A DNA stretch of 64,000 nucleotides from Halococcus salsus. Lineage in GTDB: Archaea; Halobacteriota; Halobacteria; Halobacteriales; Halococcaceae. The translations under genes were made by a program, and so were the position numbers. Every line of letters starts with the position of its first letter. Within the stretch, counting starts at the first letter, position 1. The notes under the pieces were generated by a model, which worked only from the letters and a program-made list of their open reading frames with translations, was not told the origin of the DNA and did not search any database. Positions 43,514-52,201 of this stretch are shown here, piece after piece. The stretch is taken from NCBI RefSeq assembly GCF_009900715.1, contig NZ_JAAAJC010000007.1, positions 1 through 64,000 of the forward strand, in the 5' to 3' direction.

Positions 43514-44383
43514 ATGGACGTGGTCGTCTTCGGCGCGGGAAGCCTCGGCAGCCTCGTCGGCGGGTTGTGCGCGCGCGAACACGACGTGACCCTCGTCGGG
43601 CGGGACCCGCACGTCGCGGCGGTCCGCGAGTCGGGGTTGACCGTCACCGGCGCGGTCGAGTTGGCCGTCGAACCCGACGCCCGGACGACGGTCCCCGACC
43701 ACGCCGACCTCGCGCTGGTGACCGTCAAATCGTTCGACACCCAGGCTGCCGCGCGTGCGCTCACCGACTGCGACCCCGAGGTCGTCTGCTCGCTCCAGAA
43801 CGGCCTCGGCAACGAGGAGCGCCTCGCCCGCACCCACGACACCGTTCTCGCGGGGACGTGTACCTACGGCGCACGGCTCGACGGACCCGGTCGGGTCGCG
43901 TGTACCGGCGTCGGCGAGGTCGTCGTCGGCGACCCCGACGGCGGCCCCTCGACCGCCGCCGAACGCGTCGGAAGCGCGCTCCGTGCGGCGGACATCGACG
44001 CACAGGTCTCGACTCGAATGGCCCGCCGTCGATGGGAGAAGCTCGCGGTCAACGCCGGGGTCAACCCCGTCACCGCGCTCGCCGGGGTGTCGAACGGCGC
44101 GCTCGCCGATGATCCGTTACACGAAATCGCGACCGCTGCCGCGCGCGAGACCGCTCGCGTCGCCCGCGAGAACGACGTCGATCTCAGTGACGGAAAAGCG
44201 GTCGCGGCGCTCGAATCGGTCGTGGAGACGACCGCCGAGAACCACTCCTCGATGCTCCAGGACGTTCGAGCGAACAACCGAACCGAGGTCGACGCGATCA
44301 ACGGCGCGGTCGTGGCGCGTGCGGACGAGCCAGCGCCGGTGAACCGGACGCTCGCCGGGCTGGTTCGCGGCCGAACCGATTAG
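43514..44383 (+). CDS. panE: 2-dehydropantoate 2-reductase (ketopantoate reductase)
   Basis: 289 residues from ATG 43514. Rossmann motif MDVVVFGAGSLGSLVGG binds NAD(P)H; VKSFDT, CSLQNGLGNEE, catalytic Lys in RRRWEKLAVNAGVNPVTAL and the SSMLQDVRANNRTEVDAING segment are family features. It reduces ketopantoate, the product of PanB (encoded at 28171), to pantoate. Its stop overlaps the convergent sugar dehydrogenase gene by two bases. Confidence 0.94.
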   Translation: MDVVVFGAGSLGSLVGGLCAREHDVTLVGRDPHVAAVRESGLTVTGAVELAVEPDARTTVPDHADLALVTVKSFDTQAAARALTDCDPEVVCSLQNGLGNEERLARTHDTVLAGTCTYGARLDGPGRVACTGVGEVVVGDPDGGPSTAAERVGSALRAADIDAQVSTRMARRRWEKLAVNAGVNPVTALAGVSNGALADDPLHEIATAAARETARVARENDVDLSDGKAVAALESVVETTAENHSSMLQDVRANNRTEVDAINGAVVARADEPAPVNRTLAGLVRGRTD

Positions 44384-46524
44384 TCCCCGTCGTTCCGCCC
44401 GCGAAGGAAGCGTGCGGCACCCAGTACAAGCCCAGAGACCGCCGCGAGCGCGCCGAAGCCGGGGCCCGAACCCTGCGTGGTGCTCGCCCCACCGGACGAG
44501 CCGTTCGATCCGCCCGATCCGTTAGGGCCATTCGAACCACCCGATCCGTTCGAACCGTTCGCCGCGGAGCCGGTGGCCGACCCGGCAGCCGTCGAGTCGT
44601 TCGCTGCCGTGTCGGCGGTCGCGTTGGCACCGGTCGTCGCGTTCGCGGTTCCGTTCGCCGTGGCGTTCCCGCTGGTCGCGTTCCCCACGGTCGCGTTCCC
44701 TACAGTTGCGTTGCCGGCCGTCCCGTTCCCCGCAGTGGCGTTGGTCGTCGCGGCGTTCGACGGGTCACGGGTGATTCGGTAGACGGTCCCCGTCCCCTCG
44801 CCGGGGTCGTGGTCGGTCGTGGTGAGCACGTAGAGCTCGCCGTCGTTGTCCCGGCCGATCGCGAGCACGAAGTTCCCGATCCGGCCCTCGTCGCCGTTCG
44901 CGATCGTGACCTCCTCGGTCGACCACTTCTTCCCCTTCCTCGTCGCGGCGAACAGCGACCCGCTCGGCTCCTCGATGTCGATGTTCTTCCGGAAGTCGCC
45001 GAAGACGTACGTGTCCGTGAGCGCCGGTACGCGGTCGTTGGTGTAGACGTAGCCGCCGATGACCGACGCCCCGACCCCCCGACCCTTGTAGGCGTGGGGG
45101 TACTCGATGATCGGGTCGACGAGCGGCTCGCCGCCACGGACGTTGTCGGGGGTCTTCGTCGGGCAGCTGCCGTCGGTGCTCATCTCCGAGGCTTCCTGCG
45201 CCCGCGGGTCGAAACAGTGGCTCCCTTCGCGGATGTTCCAGCCGTAGTTGGTGCCCTTCTCGATCAGGTTGATCTCCTCGTAGGAGTTCTGACCGACGTC
45301 GCCGGCGTAGAGCTCGCCGTTCGAGAAACCGATCCGCCAGGGGTTGCGCAGGCCCCAGGCGTAGTGCTCGCCGAGCCCGTCCCGGCCGACGAGCGGGTTG
45401 TCCTCGGGGATCCCGTAGGCCTTCTCGCCGTCCTGGGTGTCGACGTCGATCCGGAGGATGCTCCCGAGGAGGTTCTCGGTGACGTCCTGGCCGTTACCGC
45501 CTTCGAGGGGTTCGTACCAGTCCTCGACGTGGCCGAGGTTGTTGTCGCTCCCGCCGCCGCCGTCGCCCATCCCGAGGTAGAGATAGCCGTCGTCGGGCCC
45601 GAACGCCATCGACCCGGAGTTGTGGATCTCCTGGGGATGGGGGATCTCCATGACCGCGCGCTCGGAGTCGGGGTCGGCGCTGGTGCCGTCGGCGTTCGCT
45701 GTGAACTCGGCGAGCACCTCGGTGTGGTTGTAGTCGTCGGGCGTGCCCTCCCGGCTCGGGGCGCTGTAGCGCAGGTAGAATTTTCTGTTCTGCCCGTAGT
45801 CCGGGTGGAAGGCCATCCCGACGAGCCCCATCTCGCCGGTGATCTCCGCGAGCTCGTCGCTCACGTCGATGAACGGCTCGGGCTGGAGGCCGCGCCGTTC
45901 GGTGTAGCGGTAGACCCCGCCCGACCGGTCGACGATGTAGTAGGTGTCACTGGAGTTCGGCGGCACGACGAAATCCAGTGGCGAGTCGGGCCCCTCGGTG
46001 ACGACGGTCTCGAGCCGCACCGACGGACCCTTCGGGAAGTAGAGGTCCTCGTCGCTCACCGATCCGTCCGAACTGGCGGCGGCGTCCTCGCCGAGGTCGA
46101 ACTCGCCGCGCATCGAGGTCGGGTGGACCTCACAGACGTAGCTTCCGGTCTTCGGGGTCGCGGTGAACGTCACCGACTGGGTCGCGCCCTGTTCCGTGAT
46201 GACCTCGGTGCGCTTCATCGTCCCACCCGACCGGTTCGAGATCACGATGTTGTGGGGCTTGCCGTCGACGTTCTCCCACGTGATTCGGTACTTCGTACCG
46301 GCATCGAGCTCGATCGTGGGGTTGGTGTCGCCGCTGATCGAATCGGGTGACCGACCGACCCAGCCGGCGGTGTCGCCACCGAGCTCGATCGTCTCCGGCT
46401 GCTGGGTCTGGGCGCGCACGCCCGCAGTACCGCCGAGCCCCACGACCCCGCCCGCGACCGCGGTCGTCCGGAGAAATCGTCTGCGCGATACGCCCTCCTC
46501 GGGTCGGCTGGTACTCGTGTGCAT
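44380..46524 (-). CDS. Tat-exported cupredoxin/glucose-sorbosone dehydrogenase-like protein with PGF-CTERM tail
   Basis: 714 residues. Tat signal SRRRFLRTTAVAGGVVGLGG, then a plastocyanin-like domain with copper ligands His91, Cys131, His134 and Met138, then a six-bladed propeller of the PQQ-dependent sugar/sorbosone dehydrogenase type (about 165-590). A stalk of many N-x-T/S sequons (repeats of GNAT/VGNAT) leads to GFGALAAVSGLVLGAARFLR, a PGF-CTERM-like anchor. Likely a surface-anchored, glycosylated redox enzyme. It starts directly after the sulfatase-like gene. Confidence 0.85.
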   Translation of the reverse strand: MHTSTSRPEEGVSRRRFLRTTAVAGGVVGLGGTAGVRAQTQQPETIELGGDTAGWVGRSPDSISGDTNPTIELDAGTKYRITWENVDGKPHNIVISNRSGGTMKRTEVITEQGATQSVTFTATPKTGSYVCEVHPTSMRGEFDLGEDAAASSDGSVSDEDLYFPKGPSVRLETVVTEGPDSPLDFVVPPNSSDTYYIVDRSGGVYRYTERRGLQPEPFIDVSDELAEITGEMGLVGMAFHPDYGQNRKFYLRYSAPSREGTPDDYNHTEVLAEFTANADGTSADPDSERAVMEIPHPQEIHNSGSMAFGPDDGYLYLGMGDGGGGSDNNLGHVEDWYEPLEGGNGQDVTENLLGSILRIDVDTQDGEKAYGIPEDNPLVGRDGLGEHYAWGLRNPWRIGFSNGELYAGDVGQNSYEEINLIEKGTNYGWNIREGSHCFDPRAQEASEMSTDGSCPTKTPDNVRGGEPLVDPIIEYPHAYKGRGVGASVIGGYVYTNDRVPALTDTYVFGDFRKNIDIEEPSGSLFAATRKGKKWSTEEVTIANGDEGRIGNFVLAIGRDNDGELYVLTTTDHDPGEGTGTVYRITRDPSNAATTNATAGNGTAGNATVGNATVGNATSGNATANGTANATTGANATADTAANDSTAAGSATGSAANGSNGSGGSNGPNGSGGSNGSSGGASTTQGSGPGFGALAAVSGLVLGAARFLRGRNDGD
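44630..44755. repeat. 15-bp imperfect tandem repeats in the sugar dehydrogenase gene
   Basis: Units similar to GCGTTCCCCACGGTC repeat about every 15 bases and encode the xGNAT pentapeptides of the glycosylated stalk. Such runs are prone to change in copy number. Confidence 0.6.
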
Positions 46525-48000
46525 CTATTCGATATAACCCAGGTCTTCGAGCCGTTGCTTTGCGTCGCCACCCATCTCCGAGAGCACCTCGTCGTCGCTG
46601 CCGCCCGCAGCGGTGCTCCATGGGTCGCGTTGCGCCTCGAATTCCGAAAGGGCATCGGCCACGGCCGCGATGGCCGGGTCGTCCTCGCCCGCGAGGTCGT
46701 CGTGCTCGCCGGGGTCGGTGTCGAGCCGGTAGGCCTCGTCGTCGATTCGCTCGTTGTGGATGTACTTCGCGTCGGGTCGCCGGGCCGCCCGCATCCGCGA
46801 GTAGAACCGCGAGTTCTTCGGGAGGTCGATACCGGCCTCGGTGGCCTTGCTCTCGAGCTGGTTCAGCTCGACGACGGGTCGGTAGTACTCCACGAACGCG
46901 TTCTCGCCGCCGTCGAAGTCCCGATACGAGTCCGAGAGCAGGGACCGGTTCGGGTCGAATTTCACGCCTTTCCCCTCGGCCCCGGCATGATCGAGCACCG
47001 TGTGGTAGAGGTCGACGAGTTCGACCTGATTTTCATATCTTCCGGGTTCGAGGTCCGGGTGTTTGACCATCAGCGGGACGTTCACGATCGGGTCGTAGAC
47101 CCCGAACTCGTGGCCGTAGAGGCCGTGTTCCCCATGTAATTCGCCGTGGTCGGCACAGACGATCACGAGGGTGTCCTCCCACTCGTCGTTGGCACGCATC
47201 CACTTGAAGAGTCGATGGAGCTGGGCGTCGACGTGGTGGATCTCGGCGTCGTAGAGCCCGCGGATCGACTCCCACTCGGCCTCGCTGATGTCGCGCGCAC
47301 CGGCGTTGTACTCCTTCGAGTTCTGGCAGACCTGGGTGGAGTCGACCCCCGGCGCGAACTGCTCTCTGTGCTCTTCGGGCGGGTGATACGGCAGGTGGGC
47401 GTCCATCAGGTTGACGAACGAGAAGAAGGGCTCGTCGCTTTCGTCGATGAACTCGATGGTCTGGTCGATCACCGCGGGTGTCTTCGAGTCCGCGCCACCG
47501 CCGCCCGCGAGGCGTTCGTGGAAGACGTTGCCGATCTCGACGATCCGGTCGGCGAGCTTGCGGAGGCGCTCGTTGTCGTTCATCGTCTTCCAAGCGCGCG
47601 CGAGCGGGCCAGAGAGGAAGTCCCCAGGCATCACCTCGAAGAAGTTGTCCTGGTCGTCGAACCCGTCGGTGAGGCGGGTGTAGGGCGTGATCCAGGCGTT
47701 CGAGGAGTAACACGAGCTCGCGTGCTCGTCGAGGGACTGGGCGAGCGTGGCGTGGCCTTCGAGATACGGGTTCTCCTGGGTTGCACCGTGGTCGCCGGGG
47801 TACAATCCAGTGAACATCGAGGCGTGGGAGGGAAGTGTCCAGGGCGCGGCGGCGACCGCCTCCTCGTACACGGCGGCCTCGTCCGCGAAGCCGTCGAGTC
47901 CGGGGGTGGTGTCGCGGTCGTAGCCGTAACACGACAGGTGGTCCTTCCGCACCGTGTCCATGACGACGAACAGGACGTTCCTGTCTGGCGCGGTGTCCAT
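46525..48000 (-). CDS. Sulfatase-superfamily enzyme with Thr in the active site
   Basis: 491 residues from ATG 48000. Alkaline-phosphatase fold motifs are present: VVMDTVRKDHLSCYGYDRDTT, APWTLPSHASMFTG, FSFVNLMDAHLPYHPP and VCADHGELHGEHGLYGHEFG. At the place of the formylglycine C/S-x-P-x-R the sequence is T-L-P-S-H, so Thr replaces Cys and His replaces Arg. It may therefore act as a phospho- or glycan-phosphate transferase/hydrolase with Thr nucleophile, not a sulfatase. It is followed without gap by the surface dehydrogenase gene. Confidence 0.85.
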   Translation of the reverse strand: MDTAPDRNVLFVVMDTVRKDHLSCYGYDRDTTPGLDGFADEAAVYEEAVAAAPWTLPSHASMFTGLYPGDHGATQENPYLEGHATLAQSLDEHASSCYSSNAWITPYTRLTDGFDDQDNFFEVMPGDFLSGPLARAWKTMNDNERLRKLADRIVEIGNVFHERLAGGGGADSKTPAVIDQTIEFIDESDEPFFSFVNLMDAHLPYHPPEEHREQFAPGVDSTQVCQNSKEYNAGARDISEAEWESIRGLYDAEIHHVDAQLHRLFKWMRANDEWEDTLVIVCADHGELHGEHGLYGHEFGVYDPIVNVPLMVKHPDLEPGRYENQVELVDLYHTVLDHAGAEGKGVKFDPNRSLLSDSYRDFDGGENAFVEYYRPVVELNQLESKATEAGIDLPKNSRFYSRMRAARRPDAKYIHNERIDDEAYRLDTDPGEHDDLAGEDDPAIAAVADALSEFEAQRDPWSTAAGGSDDEVLSEMGGDAKQRLEDLGYIE

Positions 48001-48022
48001 ACCCCACCATGTAGGCCATCGC

Positions 48023-48120
48023 AAATAAGTAACGCCGTTTGGGTCGCGGAGCCGTACGGTCTCGCCCGGTTTCGACCGCCGGCGTCCGTCGGAGTAGCGG
48101 ATGCAGGCGGGGTACTTAAC
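48023..48120. promoter_or_regulatory. Divergent promoter region
   Basis: On the minus strand ACTTATTT (48030-48023) lies 23-30 bases before the sulfatase-like ATG at 48000. On the plus strand ACTTAAC (48114-48120) lies 25-31 bases before the antiporter ATG at 48145. Both genes look leaderless. Confidence 0.6.
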
Positions 48121-48144
48121 AGGCGGTGTGGTGTAGGCCGGGTA

Positions 48145-49857
48145 ATGCTGGCACAGACGGTCGCGGCGACCGAGGTCGACCTCCTCGTCGTGTTCATGCT
48201 CGCCGCGGGCGTCGGGGTGTTCGTCGCGAAGGTCGGACGATTCCCCTACACCATCGCGCTGTTGATCGGGGGCTTCGCCGTCTCGGGGATCCAGGCGGTG
48301 TTCGGGGTCCAACTCTTCGACATCAAACTCTCACACGACCTCATCCTCCTCGTCCTGCTCCCACCCCTCCTGTTCGAGGGGGCGGCCACCACCGACCTCG
48401 AATCCTTCCGGGCGAACATCGGACCGATCCTCGCGCTCGCGGTTCCCGGGGTGATCCTCTCGGTGATAGTGTTGGGCCTCGTGGGCCAGTACGCCTTCGG
48501 CTTCCCGCTCTTGGTCTCGTTGCTGTTCGCCGCGATGATCCTCCCGACGGACCCGGTGAGCGTGCTGGCGCTGTTCGACGAACTCGGCGCGCCCGAACGC
48601 CTCTCGACGCTGGTCGAGGGCGAGAGTCTGCTCAACGACGGCGTCGGCGTCGTGATCTTCTCGGCGCTGCTCGCGCTCACCGAGGAGTCGTTGCGAACGA
48701 ACACACCCGCCTCGGAGCTCCTCAGCCTCTCGCGGCTCGCCAGCACGGCCTTCGAGATCGCGCTGTCGAGCGTCGGTGGCGTGGTGGTCGGGCTGGTCGC
48801 GGGCTACGCGGTCTACCGGGTGATGGTCAACCTCGACGAACACATGACCGAGATCGTCCTCACCCTCATCCTCACCTACGGGAGCTTCCTGCTGGCCGAA
48901 CACTACCTCCACGTCTCGGGCGTGATCGCGACGGTCGTCGCGGGGCTGTTCATCGGCAACCGCGGCGTCGAGTACGCGATGAGCCCCCAGACCAAGCTCT
49001 CGATCTTCAACACCCTCGAAACCGCTGCGTTCATCGTCAACACCTTCATCTTCGTCGCGATCGGCGCGACCACGCCGGTCCGGCAGCTCGCCGAGTTCGC
49101 GGTGCCGATCGTGGTCGCGATCCCGCTTGTGCTCCTCGCACGCGTCGTCGCGGTCTACCCGCTGACCGCGATCACCAATCGGTTCACGCCCAACGGCGTC
49201 CCGCGGAACTACCAGCACGTCATGGTGTGGGGCGGGCTCCACGGCTCGATCCCGGTCGCGCTGGTGCTCGGGCTGCCGTCGGGCTTCCCGCCGGGCAACG
49301 AGCTCCGCGCGATGGTGTTCGGGGTCGTCGCGTTCAGCCTCGTCGTCCAGGGGCTCACGATGTCGCGGCTCCTCGACAGGCTGGGGATCGCCACCCGGTC
49401 GGACGACCAGCGCCTCTACGAACTCCTCAACGGCCGGGCGCGTGCCACCGACGCCGCGCTCGACGCCGCCGAGCGCCTCCGCAAGCGCGGCGACATCCCG
49501 AGCGACGTCTACGACGACTTCACCGAGGAGTACGAGGAGGAACGCGAGGACCTCCGGGACGCGATCTCACAGCTGATGCAGGAGAACCCTGACCTCCGGC
49601 GCGAGGAGCTCCTGATCGGCGAACGCCGCCTCCTCCAGCGCGAGAAGAACGCGATCCGCGAGGCCGTCCAGAACGGGGTGATCGGCGGCGACGTCGGCGA
49701 CCGCCTCCTCGAAGAGGTCGACCTCAAGCTCAACCGGGTCAACGACGGCGAGAGCACCGTCGACGAACAGGAGGAGGCCTACGAGGAGTTCTGGCGAACC
49801 CAGGCCGCCGAGTTCGGGCTCGACATCGACCCCCCCGGCGAGGGGACCACCGACTGA
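48145..49857 (+). CDS. CPA1-type Na+/H+ antiporter
   Basis: 570 residues. Twelve or so helices with the CPA1 motifs LLPPLLFEGAATTDL, ILPTDPVSVLALFDELGAP and the ion-binding ...VEGESLLNDGVGVVIFSALL (Asn-Asp pair), and WGGLHGSIPVALVLGLP. The C-terminal about 140 residues are a charged cytoplasmic domain with helices RKRGDIPSDVYDDFTEEYEE. It exchanges Na+ for H+, a housekeeping need in high salt. Confidence 0.93.
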   Translation: MLAQTVAATEVDLLVVFMLAAGVGVFVAKVGRFPYTIALLIGGFAVSGIQAVFGVQLFDIKLSHDLILLVLLPPLLFEGAATTDLESFRANIGPILALAVPGVILSVIVLGLVGQYAFGFPLLVSLLFAAMILPTDPVSVLALFDELGAPERLSTLVEGESLLNDGVGVVIFSALLALTEESLRTNTPASELLSLSRLASTAFEIALSSVGGVVVGLVAGYAVYRVMVNLDEHMTEIVLTLILTYGSFLLAEHYLHVSGVIATVVAGLFIGNRGVEYAMSPQTKLSIFNTLETAAFIVNTFIFVAIGATTPVRQLAEFAVPIVVAIPLVLLARVVAVYPLTAITNRFTPNGVPRNYQHVMVWGGLHGSIPVALVLGLPSGFPPGNELRAMVFGVVAFSLVVQGLTMSRLLDRLGIATRSDDQRLYELLNGRARATDAALDAAERLRKRGDIPSDVYDDFTEEYEEEREDLRDAISQLMQENPDLRREELLIGERRLLQREKNAIREAVQNGVIGGDVGDRLLEEVDLKLNRVNDGESTVDEQEEAYEEFWRTQAAEFGLDIDPPGEGTTD

Positions 49858-49905
49858 CCGGCGCTGGCGCTCGGGGACGAGAAAAACGGAAAGAGAGTTG
49901 GGGGA

Positions 49906-50277
49906 TTAGAAGGGGGCCTGGGGGCCTTCGTCGTCCTCGGTGGTCTCGCCGGGGAACGAGGGGCTCATTCCGCCGCCGCCGAAGCCGCCCTCGCCCATGT
50001 CGGCGTCCATGCCGCCCATGCCCGTCTCGGCGTGGACCTTGTTGATCTCGGGGATCTCCTTGACCATCCGGCTCTTGATGGCCTGGATCGTCATCGGCGA
50101 GATACCGCAGCCCGAGCACGCACCGCCGAGCGCGACGGTGACCTCGCCGCTCTCGCGGTCGAGACCCTGGATCGCGGCGCTCCCGCCGTGCATCTGGATC
50201 TGGGGGAAGTTCCGGCGGAGGAAGTTCGAGATCGCCTCGCGAAGTTCGTCCTCGCTCCGTTCGGTTTCGACGCTCAT
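49906..50277 (-). CDS. NFU-type Fe-S cluster scaffold
   Basis: 123 residues with the C-x2-C (GGACSGCGISPMTIQAIKSR, Cys residues near 54 and 57) of the NifU C-terminal domain, then a Met/Gly-rich acidic tail. Two monomers hold a 4Fe-4S cluster for transfer to apo-proteins. It stands alone here with no suf genes around. Confidence 0.9.
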   Translation of the reverse strand: MSVETERSEDELREAISNFLRRNFPQIQMHGGSAAIQGLDRESGEVTVALGGACSGCGISPMTIQAIKSRMVKEIPEINKVHAETGMGGMDADMGEGGFGGGGMSPSFPGETTEDDEGPQAPF

Positions 50278-50307
50278 GATGTACCTGATCCGAGGGTGTC
50301 CGGCGTC

Positions 50308-50643
50308 TTAGGCCTTTGGACTGTCACGATCGACCCCGAAGACCCGCGCCAGCTCCGCCTCGATCCGCTCGACGTACTCCTCGAGAACCGCGTCGATCTT
50401 CTCGTCCTCGACCACGACGGCCGTGACACGCTCGGTCGGATTCTCGGGGAGGTCGACCCGAAACCCGCCTTCCTCGTCGTAGAACGGTTCGGACTCGTTC
50501 AGCACCTGCTGGTCGATGGCGTGGATCAACTGGGAGTCGTACGCGTCGTTCATCGTCCCGAAGGCGTTCTTGTAGGCGGTCTGGAGTTCGGGGAAGTAGT
50601 GCGTGTACTTGTCCTCGAACTTCTCGGGACTGAACTCGGTCAT
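50308..50643 (-). CDS. Conserved haloarchaeal protein (DUF5783-like)
   Basis: 111 residues starting MTEFSPEKFEDKYTHYFPEL, with ETPF-like NESEPFYDEEGGFRVDLPEN and an acidic helical end. It is soluble and all-alpha plus a short strand pair. The family is conserved in haloarchaea but has no assigned function. It sits 30 bases upstream of the NFU gene on the same strand, so the two are likely co-transcribed. Confidence 0.72.
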   Translation of the reverse strand: MTEFSPEKFEDKYTHYFPELQTAYKNAFGTMNDAYDSQLIHAIDQQVLNESEPFYDEEGGFRVDLPENPTERVTAVVVEDEKIDAVLEEYVERIEAELARVFGVDRDSPKA

Positions 50644-50753
50644 GGCGAGCGAACGGGCGGCGGGAACTAAAGCCGGCCGGTCGTTCCCGGAACGGATCCG
50701 GCGCGACCCGCTCGTTCCACAATCGGTTTGCGGGCGGCGTGTGGAGCGAACGG

Positions 50754-51848
50754 ATGGACCCACGCGTTCGCGAGCACGCCGAGACCGTCGTCGAGCACTC
50801 CACGAACGTCGAAGCCGGCGACAACGTCCAGATCGTCGCCTCACCGGCGGCCGAGGACTTGGTGGTCGCGCTCTACGAGAAGCTCGGCGAGCGCGGCGCG
50901 AACCCCGCCGTCTCGCTCGGGAGCGACCGCGCCCTCCGCGCGTTCAAGCGCGCGAGCGACCCCGCGGACTTCGAACTCCCGAGCCACCGGATGGCACTGG
51001 TCGAGGAGACGGACGTGTTCATCTCGGTCAAGGCGTCGGCGAACACCAACGAAGGTGGCGACGTCGATCCCGAGACCAACGCCGCCTATCGCCGGGCCGT
51101 CAAACCGATCGGCGAGACGGTCATGAGCGAGAAGCGGTGGTGTGGCACCCAGTTCCCCGCGTCGGGCAACGCCCAGGACGCGGAGATGAGTACCGAGGAG
51201 TACGAGGCGTTCGTCTACCGCGCCATCAACAAGGACTGGGCGGCCCAGCGCGAGCACCAAGAGCGAATGGTCGAGGTCCTCGACCCCGCGAGCGAGGTTC
51301 GGATCGTCTCGGGCGAGACCACCGACCTCACGATGCGCGTCGACGGCATGGTGACGGAGAACGATTACGGCGAGAACAACCTCCCCGGCGGCGAGGTGTT
51401 CACCGCTCCCGTCCCCGACTCCGTCGAGGGTGAGGTCCTGTTCGACAAACCCGTGATGGCGCAGGGTCGGGAGGTCACGGACGTCTCGCTCACCTTCGAG
51501 AGTGGGAGAGTCGTCGAGCACAGCGCCGAGAAGAACGAGGCCGTGCTGACGGCGGCGCTCGACACCGACGACGGCGCGCGACGGCTCGGTGAGTTGGGTA
51601 TCGGGATGAACCGCGACATCGACCGCTTCACCTACAACATGCTCTTCGACGAGAAGATGGGCGACACCGTCCACCTCGCGCTCGGGATGGCCTACGAGGA
51701 GACCGTCGGCGAGGACCGGGAGCGAAACGACAGCGCGCTCCACATGGACATGATCGTCGACATGAGCGAGGACTCGCGGATCGAAGTCGATGGGGCAGTC
51801 GTCCAACGCGACGGGACCTTCCGATTCGAGGACGGTTTCGAGGAGTAG
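50754..51848 (+). CDS. M29-family aminopeptidase, copy 1
   Basis: 364 residues from ATG 50754. It has the M29 (aminopeptidase T/AmpS) C-terminal metal region: NLPGGEVFTAPVPDSVEG, EHSAEKNEAVL, LGELGIGMNRDIDRFTYNML and HMDMIVDMS, supplying Glu, His and Asp ligands for a dimetal site. It removes N-terminal residues from peptides in the cytoplasm. A paralog lies 353 bases downstream. Confidence 0.92.
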   Translation: MDPRVREHAETVVEHSTNVEAGDNVQIVASPAAEDLVVALYEKLGERGANPAVSLGSDRALRAFKRASDPADFELPSHRMALVEETDVFISVKASANTNEGGDVDPETNAAYRRAVKPIGETVMSEKRWCGTQFPASGNAQDAEMSTEEYEAFVYRAINKDWAAQREHQERMVEVLDPASEVRIVSGETTDLTMRVDGMVTENDYGENNLPGGEVFTAPVPDSVEGEVLFDKPVMAQGREVTDVSLTFESGRVVEHSAEKNEAVLTAALDTDDGARRLGELGIGMNRDIDRFTYNMLFDEKMGDTVHLALGMAYEETVGEDRERNDSALHMDMIVDMSEDSRIEVDGAVVQRDGTFRFEDGFEE

Positions 51849-52201
51849 TTCATTGGTTTGATTGTTTTCCCGCGACGGATCCACGAGAGGATTCGGTAGC
51901 GAGGACCGCAGCTCGCACGACGCAAACGAGAGGCCGCTCCGCTGCCGCACCACACGCTGCGGAACCACCCCACGACGGCCACACGCCTCCCCAGCCGATT
52001 CGCTCCGCTCGTTCACTTCGTTCACTCACGTCGCTCACCCCTCGCGCGATCGGGCCTGCGGCCCTCCCGCGCGCCAACCGCCCCGCGTCGAGCTGGAGAT
52101 TCCCGTTCGGCCGAACCGCTTCCGGACGGGGTGGGCTTCAACGGCAGAAACCGCGATCCGGCTTCCGAAACTGGTTTGCGGAATCGCGGCGATCCTCGGC
52201 T
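51849..52201. repeat. Intergenic repeat element, copy C, between the M29 paralogs
   Basis: No gene is visible. The element copy runs from about 51925 to 52075: CCACACGCCTCCCCAGCCGA at 51979-51998, CGCTCGTTCA-like runs, and a terminal nested stem in which GCGCG pairs with CGCGC outside GGGCC-TGC-GGCCC, ending in GCGCGCC. Its place between tandem paralogs could reflect insertion after the duplication. Confidence 0.65.
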
